64,000 nucleotides of DNA from Selaginella moellendorffii (lineage: Eukaryota > Streptophyta > Lycopodiopsida > Selaginellales > Selaginellaceae). Below, piece by piece: positions 47,224-56,232 of this stretch. Both the position numbers and the translations under genes were made by a program. Positions within the stretch are counted from its first letter, which is position 1, and every line of letters begins with the position of its first letter. The notes beneath the pieces were generated by a model. The model ran no database searches. It was given only the letters and a program-made list of their open reading frames with translations, and was not told where the DNA came from. The stretch covers positions 76,922 through 140,921 of the forward strand of contig NW_003314307.1 of NCBI RefSeq assembly GCF_000143415.4, written 5' to 3'.

Positions 47224-47934
47224 CCGGTCTCGGTCTCAACTTCGGACTCCATCTCGGACTCCATCTCGGACTCCATCTCGGACTCTATCTCGGGTCCATC
47301 TCGGGTCCATCTCGGACTCCATCTCGGACTCCATTTCGGGTCTATCTCGGGTCCACCTCGGACTCCATCTCGGACTCCATCTCGGACTCCATCTCGGACT
47401 CCATCTCGGGTCCATCTCGGACTCCACTTCGGACTCCAACTCGGGTCCATCTCGGGTCCACCTCAGACTCCACTTCGGACTCCAACTCGGGTCCATCTCG
47501 GACTCCTCTTCGGACTCCAACTCGGGTCCATCTTGGACTCCACTTCGGACTCCAACTCGGGTCCATCTCGGACTCCACTTCGGACTCCAACTCGAGTCCA
47601 TCTCGGACACTCCCACGTGTCATGTGTTGGTCCTTTTGGGTCTCTTTTTGGAGCCTTGCCTTTTGCTCCCTTCGTGCTCGTTCCTCGAGCACTTCGTTGG
47701 GAGTTCCACTCCCGCTCTTGACTTTTCAAGTCGGAGCTTTTGGTCCAAACGTGTTACACTCGTTTGGCTCTCGCTTCGGCCACTACCATGTGGCGCCCTT
47801 CCGGCTCCACTTTGGGGCCTAGGGATTTTGTGTCTCACATCCTCGCCTTCCATCCCGAAAGTCCAACTGGTGAGCTCCTCCCCCTTCTCTGCATCCACAT
47901 TGACAGTGGCTGGAAGAAGAACGCAATTCCTCGC
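39862..47934 (-). CDS. Multi-exon gene: ParB-like / MTase-like / acidic / 2x FCP1-like protein
   Basis: Predicted exons on the minus strand: 47934-47845 continued at 46059-43602 (interrupted by a solo LTR), 43551-43490, 43441-43352, 43299-42619, 42366-41779, 41731-40772, 40724-39862. Introns are GT-AG. Four are 47-52 bp; the one between 42366 and 42619 is 252 bp. All five junctions checked are phase 1 and join in frame, which supports one gene of roughly 1,900 codons, with more exons probably upstream of 47934. It faces away from the transposase-like gene. Nothing is known to me of a protein with this domain order. The last exon has a TGA (40714-40716) near its start, so this copy would end after the first FCP1-like domain. 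Confidence 0.6.
39983..41996 (-). repeat. 1,007-bp tandem duplication of the FCP1-like exon
   Basis: Units ~39983-40989 and ~40990-41996 with constant offset 1,007 (for example 40066/41073, 40481/41488, 40752/41759). They are almost identical. They carry the same 47-bp intron (40725-40771 and 41732-41778) and the same pair of palindromes. The junction keeps the reading frame, so it adds a domain rather than breaking the gene. Differences are few, mostly C/T, including CGA to TGA in the distal copy. Confidence 0.93.
40772..41731 (-). CDS. FCP1/HAD-phosphatase-like exon, proximal copy
   Basis: A 960-bp exon runs from KYCIVFDLNGVLFSHE through LGVWTSMMRHNAL, LPFDFLLTQEDCLTMV, ILIIDDSPIKTAANTHTYA and HHLWHVYCLAKHYPHLHNL. 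It then enters a linker with repeated AEMACDHTPSEPPHA / AEMACAHTPSD units that are translations of the palindromes at 40958 and 40883. IDDSP is intact here. The exon and the distal copy come from a 1,007-bp tandem duplication and are nearly identical. Motif I has DLNGV, lacking the second Asp that normally acts as general acid. Binding rather than catalysis is possible. Confidence 0.65.
41779..42366 (-). CDS. Linker exon rich in Pro, Ala, Ser and Thr
   Basis: The exon follows GTTTTTAG and starts phase 1 (VASREDTISIEGRYLDMHMD). It is mostly low-complexity EPVV / PTE-type linker with palindrome-encoded AEMACDHMPSEPPHA and AEMACAHTPSD, and ends PSGAPFANIVD before the 47-bp intron. No fold is recognised; it is probably a flexible spacer between the acidic region and the FCP1-like domains. 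Confidence 0.5.
42619..43299 (-). CDS. Basic-then-acidic exon
   Basis: The exon begins DTSSKAKQASTSQAQTDSGH with a possible nuclear-localisation stretch (HKKRKHVG, DSKRKKGNEK). A middle part with a likely helix (VQWMRDAFQVRATFFSSRRL) follows. It ends in a very acidic Glu/Asp run broken by a few Lys (42650-42860) and KEQRRKVIQDKPSG before donor GTAAAT. Acid runs of this type are common in nuclear proteins that touch histones or activators. The function is not identified. Confidence 0.55.
43352..43551 (-). CDS. Two small exons flanking a palindrome-bearing intron
   Basis: Exon 43551-43490 (AWPPPDAETALTATVGPSSQ) and exon 43441-43352 (DRCEYSDTRTEKRTGGASKK, basic) are separated by a 48-bp intron (43442-43489). 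Most of that intron is one palindrome copy. The next intron (43300-43351, 52 bp) also consists largely of a palindrome (43312-43333). The frames join exactly (CAA-G|AT and GGA-G|AC). Confidence 0.55.
43602..46059 (-). CDS. ParB/Srx-like and methyltransferase-like exon
   Basis: About 819 codons are open. N-terminal third: linker with Lys-rich runs. Next, roughly residues 180-310 counted from the ATG at 46012-46014: INVSRIDIQSKYNHRLVSDE, WVEKLKQKMLASPVTPD, then FYAVSGQHSSLAMKEI and VFKTRVVRLI. These match the order of strands and the G-x-H-R-like turn of ParB/sulfiredoxin folds, with GQHSS in place of GHHR. The last ~150 residues have IFTLALVIGPAAEWDWSDFP and GKCVVEYNCGGLFFRAALLK, then GVPCVAVTNS. 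This resembles the FxGxG motif and following helix of amino-DNA methyltransferases; no clear DPPY is seen. In bacteria and phages ParB-like domains are often fused to such methylases. Both calls rest on motif reading only. An in-frame segment at 44916-44970 holds a palindrome with intron-like ends (GTAAGC...TTGCAAG). Confidence 0.5.
46060..47839 (-). repeat. Solo LTR (reverse) inside the ParB-like exon, TSD TCCTC
   Basis: A 1,780-bp LTR, reverse complement of the family at 36289-37997 and 58933-60699 (TGTAAGCGAC...GTCTCACA). TCCTC lies at 46055-46059 and 47840-47844. There is no internal sequence, so it is a solo LTR left by LTR-LTR recombination. It splits one exon: deleting it and one duplication joins SWTFGMEGED to LRLYNTDGERKEC in a single frame. 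It contains the hexamer array at 47045-47610. Confidence 0.93.
47845..47934 (-). CDS. 5' part of the interrupted ParB-like exon
   Basis: After acceptor TTTCTGAACAG the minus strand reads ARNCVLLPATVNVDAEKGEE and continues to SWTFGMEGED, where the solo LTR begins. Upstream (to ~48640) lie palindromes, possible small exons (for example ending ATCTGATGCAG near 48020) and GC-rich repeats. I could not fix the first exon. Confidence 0.5.
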
Positions 47935-48379
47935 CTGTTCAGAAATGCACAACAATTAGAGCTGACAGATGAAAAGCTAGCAGCTAGAAATAACGTGAGG
48001 CCACACGCCATTCACCACTGCATCAGATGTCTTGAGGCTGTATCCTAAGATGGTGTGAGGCTACACGCCATCTGTAACCGGACTGCACTCGAGAGCCCAA
48101 TCGGTGCATGCCAATGTTGCTACTGAATGGCATGTGGCCTCATGCCATTTTCTACTTGGCCTAAAAGACTTACCATTTGAAGCCGAATGGAGGCCGTGAC
48201 AATCGAGGCCGGACTCGCTGGCGAATGTGCACTGTGTGTGCAACGAATCGTAGCAGCAAGGCTACTCTGCCACTTACAGTTGGAGAGTGGTGCTGAAATC
48301 TCCCGGGACGCCAAGTGGGCTGTGTGTGGGTGGCGGAGTGGGCGGTGGAGTTGGCGGCGAAGTTACAAACTGGGTGTGT

Positions 48380-48580
48380 CTTGAAGTGGACGCCGATGCA
48401 CACGAGCGCGATGCGAGCGCGAGTGTGATGCAAGCGCGAGTGGACGCCGATGCACACGAGAAACCTGTAGAGAAGGTAGATGAGCGCGAATGTGAGCGTG
48501 ATCGCGAGTGGGAGCGCGATGCGAGCGCGAGTGTGCGAGCGCGATGCGAGCGCGAGTGTGCGAGCGTGAGTACGAAGCAA
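48380..48580 (+). repeat. GCGAGCGCGATGCGAG-type tandem repeat
   Basis: Short GC-rich units (GCGAG, GCGATGCGAG, GTGTGCGAGC) repeat irregularly over ~200 bp, including two copies of GACGCCGATGCACACGAG (~48400 and ~48443). A similar run is at 50565-50715 (GAGCGCAGTGAGCGCTGC..., GCGAGTGGCAGTTT repeated). They could be remnants of a CpG-rich promoter region. Confidence 0.7.
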
Positions 48581-49786
48581 AATGCAAAACCTAACCTCAC
48601 ACGCGCGAAATGTCATAACGGTTGGTAATCCCGCCACGTCATCATTCCTCGGACTTGGGCGCCACCATTAATTTCTGGATTGCCGCGCACATGCAAGCAT
48701 GCAAAATCCAAAAGAAATCCGCAACGTCATCATTCCTCGGACTGCATGCACGCGAAATCCAAAAGAAAGATCATGATTGGGATATCATTTAATACCCTCG
48801 CTATATTTATACCATGCATGATTGGATATTCCAAAGCATCTTGTATTTCCAAAAATGGCAGATGTTCAGCTAAATAAAGAAATTCTATTTGTTTCTATTT
48901 TTCTCTCAAATCAATATTATAGCGTGTGGGCTCATGCAATTTTGAACCAAAGAAACCCAAAAAACGTTGGACCCAAAATATTTTGAAAAAACCCAAAAAA
49001 CCCTAAACATTTTAAACCAAAAAATCCAGGCGTCCTGTGGCGTTATTCCTTGAATGGCGTGTGGGCGCATGCCATTTTCAGGGCCAAATGTTGAATGGAG
49101 AAAAATTCCCTTTCAGTGCAAATGCTGCAAGAGGCAGATGCCGAGCACAAAGGACTGTAACTACCTCACATGACACAGATAAACTTTTCTCTATTTGGCA
49201 AAGATAAACTTTATAGCATGTGGGCTCATGCAATTTTGAACCCAAAAAATGCACCAAAAAATTCTCGGCGTCATCTGGCGTTATCTCTTGAATGGCGTGG
49301 GGCCGCATGCCATTTTCAGGGGCACATAGGAGTATATTCCTAGGATATTCTGACACGCGCGAGATTTTTTTGAGTTTTCTGGAGATCCAACTGTTAGATC
49401 GCAATTAGATTTTACAGAATGGTATACAATGTCTTTCTTGATGACCCTGCAAAGAAGCATCTCGATCGGACACCACATGAGACCACACGAGCCTTACAAT
49501 GTTTCAGGGGCATTTGCCATAGATCCAACCGTTATTTTGCTCCAAGATTTTACAGTTTGGTGTGCATTGACCTTTCCATCGACACTGCAAAGGGATATCA
49601 CAATCAGATGCGGGATCACAAGAAACTAACTTCACTAACTCTGGTTTCACCAAGATCTACGTAAGGAGTTATGAAATGAAAGGACCCTCTCTATTGAAAT
49701 GTGTTTATGGTCCTAGGGGCATTGTGACATATCAAAGGATTTTGCATCAAGTTCTGTATTTGCATGTTTATCAAGCTATTGAATTG

Positions 49787-49813
49787 CTAAACCCTAAACC
49801 CTAAACCCTAAAC
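49787..49813 (+). repeat. Interstitial telomere-type tract (CCCTAAA)
   Basis: Nearly four units of CTAAACC in a row. This is the plant-type telomere repeat in C-rich orientation. At 27 bp it may be a plant telo-box-like promoter element or a repair scar; it is too short to call a telomere. Confidence 0.85.
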
Positions 49814-51037
49814 ATGTGGCAAATGCTGCGTGAAGAAAGATGCCCTTTCTGGGCAAATGCTGTAAGAGGCAGATGCCGAGCAGATGTATCTCAGGCTAGC
49901 GAAGGGGACAAACGAAAGCTAGCTATAAACATGACAGGATGCAAATAGATTACTAGGCTGGTCCTGCAAAAATCAAAAACCATAATTGAAAACATTGAAA
50001 ATGCAAAAAGAAAGGTTTATAATATTTTTGAATTTTAAGCAACCAAAGGAATGTAAGTAGGGCATGTGTTTGTAAGTTTAAAAATGCCTCAACCACTTAA
50101 ATTCCCAAGTAAATAAAGCTGTTTTTATTTTTGGTACAGGTAAACTTTATAGCGTGTGGGCTCATGCAATTTTGAACCCAAAAATGCACCAAAAAATGCT
50201 CGACTAGCATTATTCTTTGAATGGTGTGTGGCCTTATATTGCCATAAATGGACGTACACACACAGCATAATTATTCCTTTACACGGCGAATAATCTTGGC
50301 GCGGATCGCTGACATGGCATGGCAAAGTTCGAATCACTGACATGGCACAGCTGGATCGAGGCAAGGACATGATGTGACAAAGTTCAACCTCCGACAGCAA
50401 AGTCTAGAAGCTACTCAGTTTGAAATTTGTCAGAGGAGTCATAAGATCTGGTTTGTCAGAGGATTTTATATGACGTTCAAGCGTGTGTTATTTTTGAATT
50501 CTCGAACTCATTCCTAGGTCTATCATTTTTGTGCGCCGTGTTCTTGGTTCCGCTGAGCGCAGTGAGCGCTGCTTGTGTAAGCGGCGTTGTGAGCCGTGGT
50601 TTATGCGTTTACGAGCGGTTGCGGCATTGCGAGCGCCATTGCGAGTGGCAGTTTATGCGAGTGGCAGTTTGTGCGAGTGGCGCTACGAGCAGTTGCGGTG
50701 TTGCGAGCGGCACTGTCTTTGGTGTGGCTACCGCTTCCTCTTGATATTCGGCACTTGTGCTTCCTGGTATGTTCACCATGGAATGGCTTAGGACCATATT
50801 TAGAAATGGCATGAGGCCACATGCCATCTTGGGCCCTTTCAATTTCATGGCTAGCGTATTGTCATATATGTTTTTACTTGCCTGCAGCTGTGTGTATATC
50901 AAGATGGCATGAGGCCTCATGCCAATTTTGTGAATGCGAAATTTCTCGTGGGTGTCAATAGCATGTTTGAATAATGGCATGTGGCTTCATGCTATTGAGG
51001 TTGTTTGGTAGGTTATGATTTAGGCCGTTCTCCAATC

Positions 51038-51137
51038 NNNNNNNNNNNNNNNNNNNNNNNNNNNNNNNNNNNNNNNNNNNNNNNNNNNNNNNNNNNNNNN
51101 NNNNNNNNNNNNNNNNNNNNNNNNNNNNNNNNNNNNN
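51038..51137. other. Assembly gap (100 N)
   Basis: Exactly 100 N, a conventional gap length, so true size is unknown. The left flank (50905-51037) is a copy of 51290-51420, and the right flank is its inverted copy, so the gap lies within a palindromic repeat that is hard to assemble. Confidence 0.98.
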
Positions 51138-51425
51138 AATGATTGGAGAATGGCCTAAATCATAACATACCAAACAACCTCAATAGCATGAGGCCACATG
51201 CCATTATTCAAACATGCTATTGACACCCACGTGAAATTTCACATTCACAAAATTGGCATGAGCCCTCATGCCATTAATGGTACCACTAATGGCATGAGGG
51301 CTCATGCCAATTTTGTGAATGCGAAATTTCACGTGGGTGTCAATAGCATGTTTGAATAATGGCATGTGGCTTCATGCTATTGAGGTTGTTTGGTATGTTA
51401 TGATTTAGGCCATTCTCCAATCATT
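51138..51425. repeat. 288-bp near-perfect palindrome next to the gap
   Basis: Arms 51138-51281 and 51282-51425 are reverse complements with only a few mismatches. The centre is GGTACC (51279-51284). Each arm contains two of the 22-bp palindromes. It could be a real foldback or an artefact of inverted-repeat assembly. Confidence 0.93.
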
Positions 51426-51462
51426 TTTTGTATGGTCTTAACTTCTTTTCTGCACTTTCAAA

Positions 51463-54400
51463 ATGGCCTTCAGGGTTGGGGAAAAGGTTTACATTTTGAA
51501 TGGTGGGAAGAGAGTTGCAAAAGGGACCCTTGTGTCTATGGATCGGAACTTTGTTATACACTGTCAAAGGCTTGGGGAAGGCAATGCTGCTGTATCAGTA
51601 GAGATTGTCTTCGATGGGAATGTGGTCGCTATTGAATGAGGAGAGATGGTCGTCGGGGTAAATGTTGTTGTTGCCTTGAAAAATCTTCAAAAGAAAGCAG
51701 ATGTTGGGGACAGCGCAAGTGCGACGCATGTTCCCTCCATGGATCTTAAGAACCGTGCTACATGGATTCAGGCGAAGGTGTTTCTAAACAACCCCGAGGG
51801 GGAGGTGGTAGCTGAGGGCTTAGCCACAGTTGTCGATCCAAGAGATGCGGTTGCTAATCAAGAATTGGGCTGGGATGATATTAGAGTTGCGATTTTAGAG
51901 GTTGTTGACACAGAAGAAAACAGTCTGACTATTGGAAGCATTGTGCGGTGGAAATTGAGGCACTTAGTGTTTGAGAATGTGAAGGATTCACAATCAAACA
52001 CCACTACAACTGATGACAGAACATCTCTTCATGGGAAAAGAAAGTACACCTTCCTAAAGCGCAGCCAAAGGGATCTGAGCAACGAACCGAAAAAGCAGAA
52101 AATTGTCATAGCTAAGGATGATATTAAGGTGCTTGAGGAGTTTAAGGGGCTTGAGTAGAGTAATGCCATACTTATTGAGCTTCAAGAGGTTCGAATGGTC
52201 TTGACAGTTGCTTGTTGCAAGAGGAGGTGCTGTCAACATGCTGATTGGGATGCTATTGAAGAGGAGAGAGCAAGATACAAGACATTGTCCTGGAAGGCAG
52301 CTCGCAATTTTGTGTATGAGGCATTACGGTCATCTGTTGATGCTTCAGAACATCAAGTGGGGGGCATGGTCTTCCAGAGGGGTTTGGTCTGCATGAAGGC
52401 ATGGAGAATCATTTATGGAGTCCCTCGAACCACATTCTACAGAATCAAAACTGAGTTCGAGGAACAAAGGGTTCAACAGGCAGTCCATGGGAACGACGGT
52501 ACGCACAAAACCAGGGGTCATGTTGTATATGGAGAGGCAATCTTCATGAGGTTTGTCGAGACATGTAGCGAGCAGCAACCACATAAAACCCGCCTCTTGG
52601 AAGATGAAACACGAGACACCCAACGAGTTCTCCCTTTCATGTATACCAAGGGGGCCATATTGGAAGATGTGAATCGGGAACTCCAGAGTAATGGCTACAG
52701 GAAGCTGAGCCAATCTAGATTTAGTAGATTGTGGAGCAACAAGTTCAGGGATGTGAGTATAGGAAAGTACTCCAGCTTTTCAAAGTGTGACGAGTGCACT
52801 GCTATCAAAATGGCTTTGTCAAAGAATTCTTGCAGCGCTCAAGAGCGAGAGACGTTGGTTAGAAGGTGGCTCGACCACAACATCGAGCAGAGAAGCTACA
52901 GGACTGCATATTATCATAACAGGATTCTCTCCATGGAGAGACCTGACTCTTACCTCTGCATCATCCACGACAAAATGGACCAGAAAAAGACATGCTTACT
53001 TCGACTCAATCCTGCCCCCAAGGCAATCTCTTCATCCATGCAGCTGCCTGTGTCTCTGTTTGGCATAATCGCTCATGGGCATGGTGCCCAGAACTATGGG
53101 AACTTCTTTGTACCTCTATGGGGTGGCGGGTGTGCAAACATGATGATTGCGTCCCTAGCAAAACACTTAAGGTCTCTGCAAAGTGCGCAGATTGAGCTGA
53201 ACGGCCAACCCTTGCATAAAGCCCTTGTCGATCGAACCCCATACAGGGTTCAGCTGGAGGAGGAGCAAAGGCTTGCAGTATCGCGTGGGGCCCCATGCCA
53301 TCCCAGTGAATATGTTGGCCGTCAGATTGTAGGGTTATCACGTGATGCTTCATGCCATTCCGACGAGGCTGGTCGCCCGGTGAATGCACAGCCTCATCCA
53401 AACGAAGCAGAATCTCAAGGAAGTTCTTGCGGCCGATGTGGCCTTCCACCCCATCTTCTACTCCAAACAGACAATGCTGGCAGTGAGAACAAAAACATGT
53501 ACATCTTCGCGTACTTGGCGATGCTTGTTGCCAAAGGCATATTTGAAACGGTTACACTTGGCTTTCTCATGGTTGGGCACACTCATGAAGACGTCGATGC
53601 CATGTTCAGTCACCTGGCAGAGTCCCTCCGGCGATCCAATGTCCTCACCCTCCCACAACTCTATGATGAATTCCAAAATTGCATCAAAGGCACTGTTGAA
53701 GTTGCACTTGTGACAGAGGTTCCAGACTTTAAGGTTTGTAAGAGGCTACATCAGGGACGGATCCGAAACGCTGATTGGCCACTCCAAGCCTCTGCAGTTT
53801 CATTTCAGCATGTGTGACGGTGCTCCAGTGATGAGGTACAAGATGAGAGAATGGGACATAGTGTGGCTGCCAGTGGACGGCATTGAACTCTTCAAGAGAG
53901 ATCCCATAACTGGGGAACCTATGATTCCTCAGGGTTCCCCACGGCCGATACACCCGGATGGACTCAAAGACCAGGAAAGTATAGTGGCCGGGATTAGACA
54001 GCATATTGCCTTCTGGAAGAGGGGGTTGGTGTTTGGTGGAGAATCCTATTTTCAGAGGTGCAAGCCTTTGATCGAATATTGGGAGAAGATTATATCTGCT
54101 ATCCAAAATGGGCCGGTTGTATATGAAGAATTGGAAGAGTCCTTTTGGCCAGAACCCAGAGCACCAGATAGTAGCGGAACAATGTCCTCTAGAAATGCAG
54201 TGACAGATAACAATGTTGAAGATCACTATTTTGGGCCGAGGAACAAGAAGCCGGATTCAGCATTCAATCCAGTACAGGTCTGCAAAGGAATGGTCGTGCT
54301 TGTCAGACCTAGTAATAAAAAACAAATGATATGGGTGGGGCGCTGCATCACTGATGCAGAGGAGGACGCAGAAACTAACTCCTTCAATGTAACTGTGGAG

Positions 54401-54597
54401 TGGTTCAAGCCAAGTTCCGGATATACGAAGGATTGCCTAGAAAAGAGATGGGTGCTGAATCCAAGGGATCCCAGCATGAGTATATTGGTGGATAATGTTG
54501 TGCATGGTTGGATGCGGAAGCAGAGTGCCACCATCACCTTGCCAGACCATGCAAGAGATGTAGCAAGAGCATTCATAACCCGGGTTCAAGGTGAGAT
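51463..54597 (+). pseudogene. DDE-type transposase-like gene (DUF7869-like), broken
   Basis: From the ATG at 51463 (MAFRVGEKVYILNGGKRVAK) one frame runs to 53817, interrupted by TGA 51637-51639 and TAG 52156-52158. The first part (VSMDRNFVIHCQRLGEGNAA) resembles the short domain found with plant En/Spm-type transposases. The main part has ILEDVNRELQSNGYRKLSQS (helical, DNA-binding-like), CDECTAIK, IIHDKMDQKKT, LLQTDNAGSENKN and LMVGHTHEDVDAMFSHLAE. The three Asp-bearing motifs fit an RNase H-fold catalytic triad. A frameshift near 53770 moves to the frame with HSKPLQFHFSMCDGAPVMRY, which continues to 54597. There a donor TTCAAG|GTGAGA probably joins a small exon (GTGAACAATCC..., ~54644). Two palindromes (53281, 53337) sit in the coding region in frame. 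Family name from memory; confirmation needs a profile search. Confidence 0.65.
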
Positions 54598-54604
54598 TCA
54601 TTAA

Positions 54605-56211
54605 TATTCCTTTACTAAGTTTCTAATGTATTTTATTTCAAGGTGAACAATCCGAATCTGAATCAAAGGAGGCGTGATGGCATGTGGCCTTACGCCATTC
54701 CTAGGTGAGATGATACAAATAACAAGTATAAATTCTTAGTTGTTCTAGCAAATCTTACTTAAAGTTCAAGGTGAACAAGCCAAATATGAATTCATCGGAT
54801 TGTTATAACAAATGGCGAGGTGATGGCATGAAGCGATACGCCATTTGAGAGTGGTAGCCATTCCTATATGAAGTGAGTGAAATATTTATTAGAAATACCT
54901 CATTCAATTGTGCACTTCTAAGTCTTGGTCCACTCAGTACTGTTTGCATGTTTTTATTTTAATTCTTTCTCTAAAATGTTATTTAGCATGTGGCTTCATG
55001 CCATTGCTCTCCACAATCATGCATTGAATTTTTCTATCCTTGCATAATACTTCTCCATATATATAGCATGTGCGCACATGTGATATGGTTCATTAGGCCT
55101 GATATAGTGTGTGAGGTAAAACAAAGATGATGTGACATATGCATTTACCAATCACACGTGCATAAATCTAATAATATGGCGTGTGACCCATATTAATGGC
55201 ACATAAACCCATATTGTGGGCTTACGTGCTTTATGTACCATCATTCCCTTGCAGCGTGTGTGTTGGTTTCCTTTTATAACACAACGAACTCCATATTTTA
55301 GGGTGAAGAGCATTCTCATGGCAAGCACAAAATCTGTAAGTGAGGCAGAAAAGGAGACGGAGAAGGAGATAGGTGAAGATGTAGAATATATAAGTCTTCC
55401 AAACTCCCCGTACTATACTCCAGGTGATCATTTTTCTGAACAAACGGCAACATTAACAACTATCGAGAACGCCCCAGTAACGTCAGAGACAACAATCCAA
55501 AGCAAAACAACTGACTCGGAGAAGGATGATAGTACCGCTGAGAGTATCAAAAAGGAGGTGTCCACTAGCGCTTAGGCTTATAATGGCGTGTGCCCTCATG
55601 CCATTTACTTGATCACCAAATACCTTTTTCCCTTTGCACTAGTATATCTTAATACCGGTCTGAGAAATAGAATGGCATGTGCCCTCAGGCCTTTTACTAA
55701 ATCACCTTTGAAAGAAATGCAAGCCTCTATGTCGTAAAAAAAAGGTACTAGAGAAATTCCTTAATAATATGAATGTTATTTAGTTTCATGAAAATACACT
55801 AAGGGTCAAATGAGTTAAATGACTTCTCCAGACTAGCAATGCCTCTTGCTACACCTTCACAATTAGATTCGTTAGAAAAAGATAACATTGAATAATATCT
55901 AAATGTTCTCACCATTAAGTTATATGTCTGGCTAATAGGAATGACGTTCATCTTGGAAAGCTCACCACACACTCAATGAACAAACAAATAGTGTGTGCGC
56001 GCATGCCATCGCTCTTCTTTAGCTTTAGATTCGGCTTGTTCACCTTGACAATGAGATTTATTATACAACCAGATGGACTTAGTCTAGACATAAAGTCACC
56101 GTGCTAGTCACCATGCCCCAGATATGTCTAGCCCCTAGACAAAAAACATATAATTTCATGTCATTTTCAAATACTTGAAAATTTGTACCTAGTCCCATTT
56201 TACTGAATAAA
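54605..56211. other. 3' side of the 16.8-kb unit
   Basis: Mostly AT-rich, with palindromes at 54677, 54823, 54985, 55073, 55176, 55583, 55672 and 55989. TTCAAGGTGA occurs three times (54588, 54642, 54766), so small alternative exons are possible. The only frame worth noting is 55318-55575. Confidence 0.5.
55318..55575 (+). CDS. Small acidic Ser/Thr-rich ORF, unknown
   Basis: The ATG at 55318 opens 85 codons: MASTKSVSEAEKETEKEIGE, then YISLPNSPYYTPGDHFSEQ and a Thr/Ser/Glu/Lys-rich tail. I do not recognise it. It follows CCATATTTTAG|GGTGAAG, which could be a splice acceptor, so it may be a 3' exon of the transposase-like gene rather than a gene by itself. Composition suggests a disordered region. 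Confidence 0.3.
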   Translation: MASTKSVSEAEKETEKEIGEDVEYISLPNSPYYTPGDHFSEQTATLTTIENAPVTSETTIQSKTTDSEKDDSTAESIKKEVSTSA

Positions 56212-56232
56212 TCCCACTTTAACGAAATAGAG
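56212..56232 (-). repeat. Right terminal inverted repeat (21 bp)
   Basis: Exact reverse complement of 39423-39443; reads TCCCACTTTAACG on the plus strand and ends AATAGAG. The flank TATTCATTGG does not match the left flank CGTCATAAG as a direct target duplication. Confidence 0.75.

Larger units (their letters stand above)
47935..51462. other. Spacer between the two divergent genes of the 16.8-kb unit
   Basis: No convincing coding exon is visible. It is crowded with palindromes (at least 18). It also holds three copies of a ~120-bp unit beginning GCRTGTGGGCTCATGCAATTTTGAACC and ending near GGCGTTAT..CTTGAATGG (48921-49075, 49215-49313, 50151-50240). GCAAATGCTGYAAGAGGCAGATGCCGAGCA appears twice (49118-49147, 49853-49882; quoted in IUPAC, split here only for position). 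GCGAG-type repeats, a telomere-type tract and an assembly gap are listed separately. Promoters for both genes probably lie here. Confidence 0.5.
39518..56009. repeat. ~35 dispersed 22-bp palindromes
   Basis: Each copy has arms ATGGCRTG and CAYGCCAT around a six-base core, usually WGGSCW. Starts include 39518 (half), 39806, 40883, 40958, 41890, 41965, 43312, 43453, 44928, 47991, 48050, 48127, 48921, 49054, 49215, 49292, 50151, 50221, 50806, 50904, 50974, 51183, 51253, 51289, 51359, 53281, 53337, 54677, 54823, 54985, 55073, 55176, 55583, 55672 and 55989. The core varies in a self-complementary way (AGGCCT, TGGGCA, TGATCA, GGAACC). Copies lie in introns, in exons without breaking the frame, and in spacers. 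All fall within the 21-bp inverted repeats. They could be protein-binding sites or small mobile units. Confidence 0.88.
39423..56232. mobile_element. ~16.8-kb unit with 21-bp terminal inverted repeats; candidate new DNA transposon
   Basis: Its ends are a perfect 21-bp inverted repeat (39423-39443, 56212-56232) starting CTCTATTTCGTT. Between the ends lie a minus-strand multi-exon gene with ParB-like, methyltransferase-like and FCP1-like regions (39862-47934), a plus-strand transposase-like gene (51463-54597), and ~35 copies of a 22-bp palindrome that I saw nowhere else in the window. It sits in the non-coding interior of the 24-kb LTR element. A solo LTR (46060-47839) entered later. No clear target duplication touches the ends; TCAT occurs three bases outside both (39415-39418 region and 56236-56239), which may be chance. 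The superfamily is unassigned. Coding defects and an assembly gap suggest this copy is inactive. Confidence 0.7.

Noticed and set aside
39518-56009. Could the palindromes be a CRISPR array?
   Set aside because: Spacing is irregular, copies vary, there are no uniform spacers and no cas genes, and the setting is eukaryotic.
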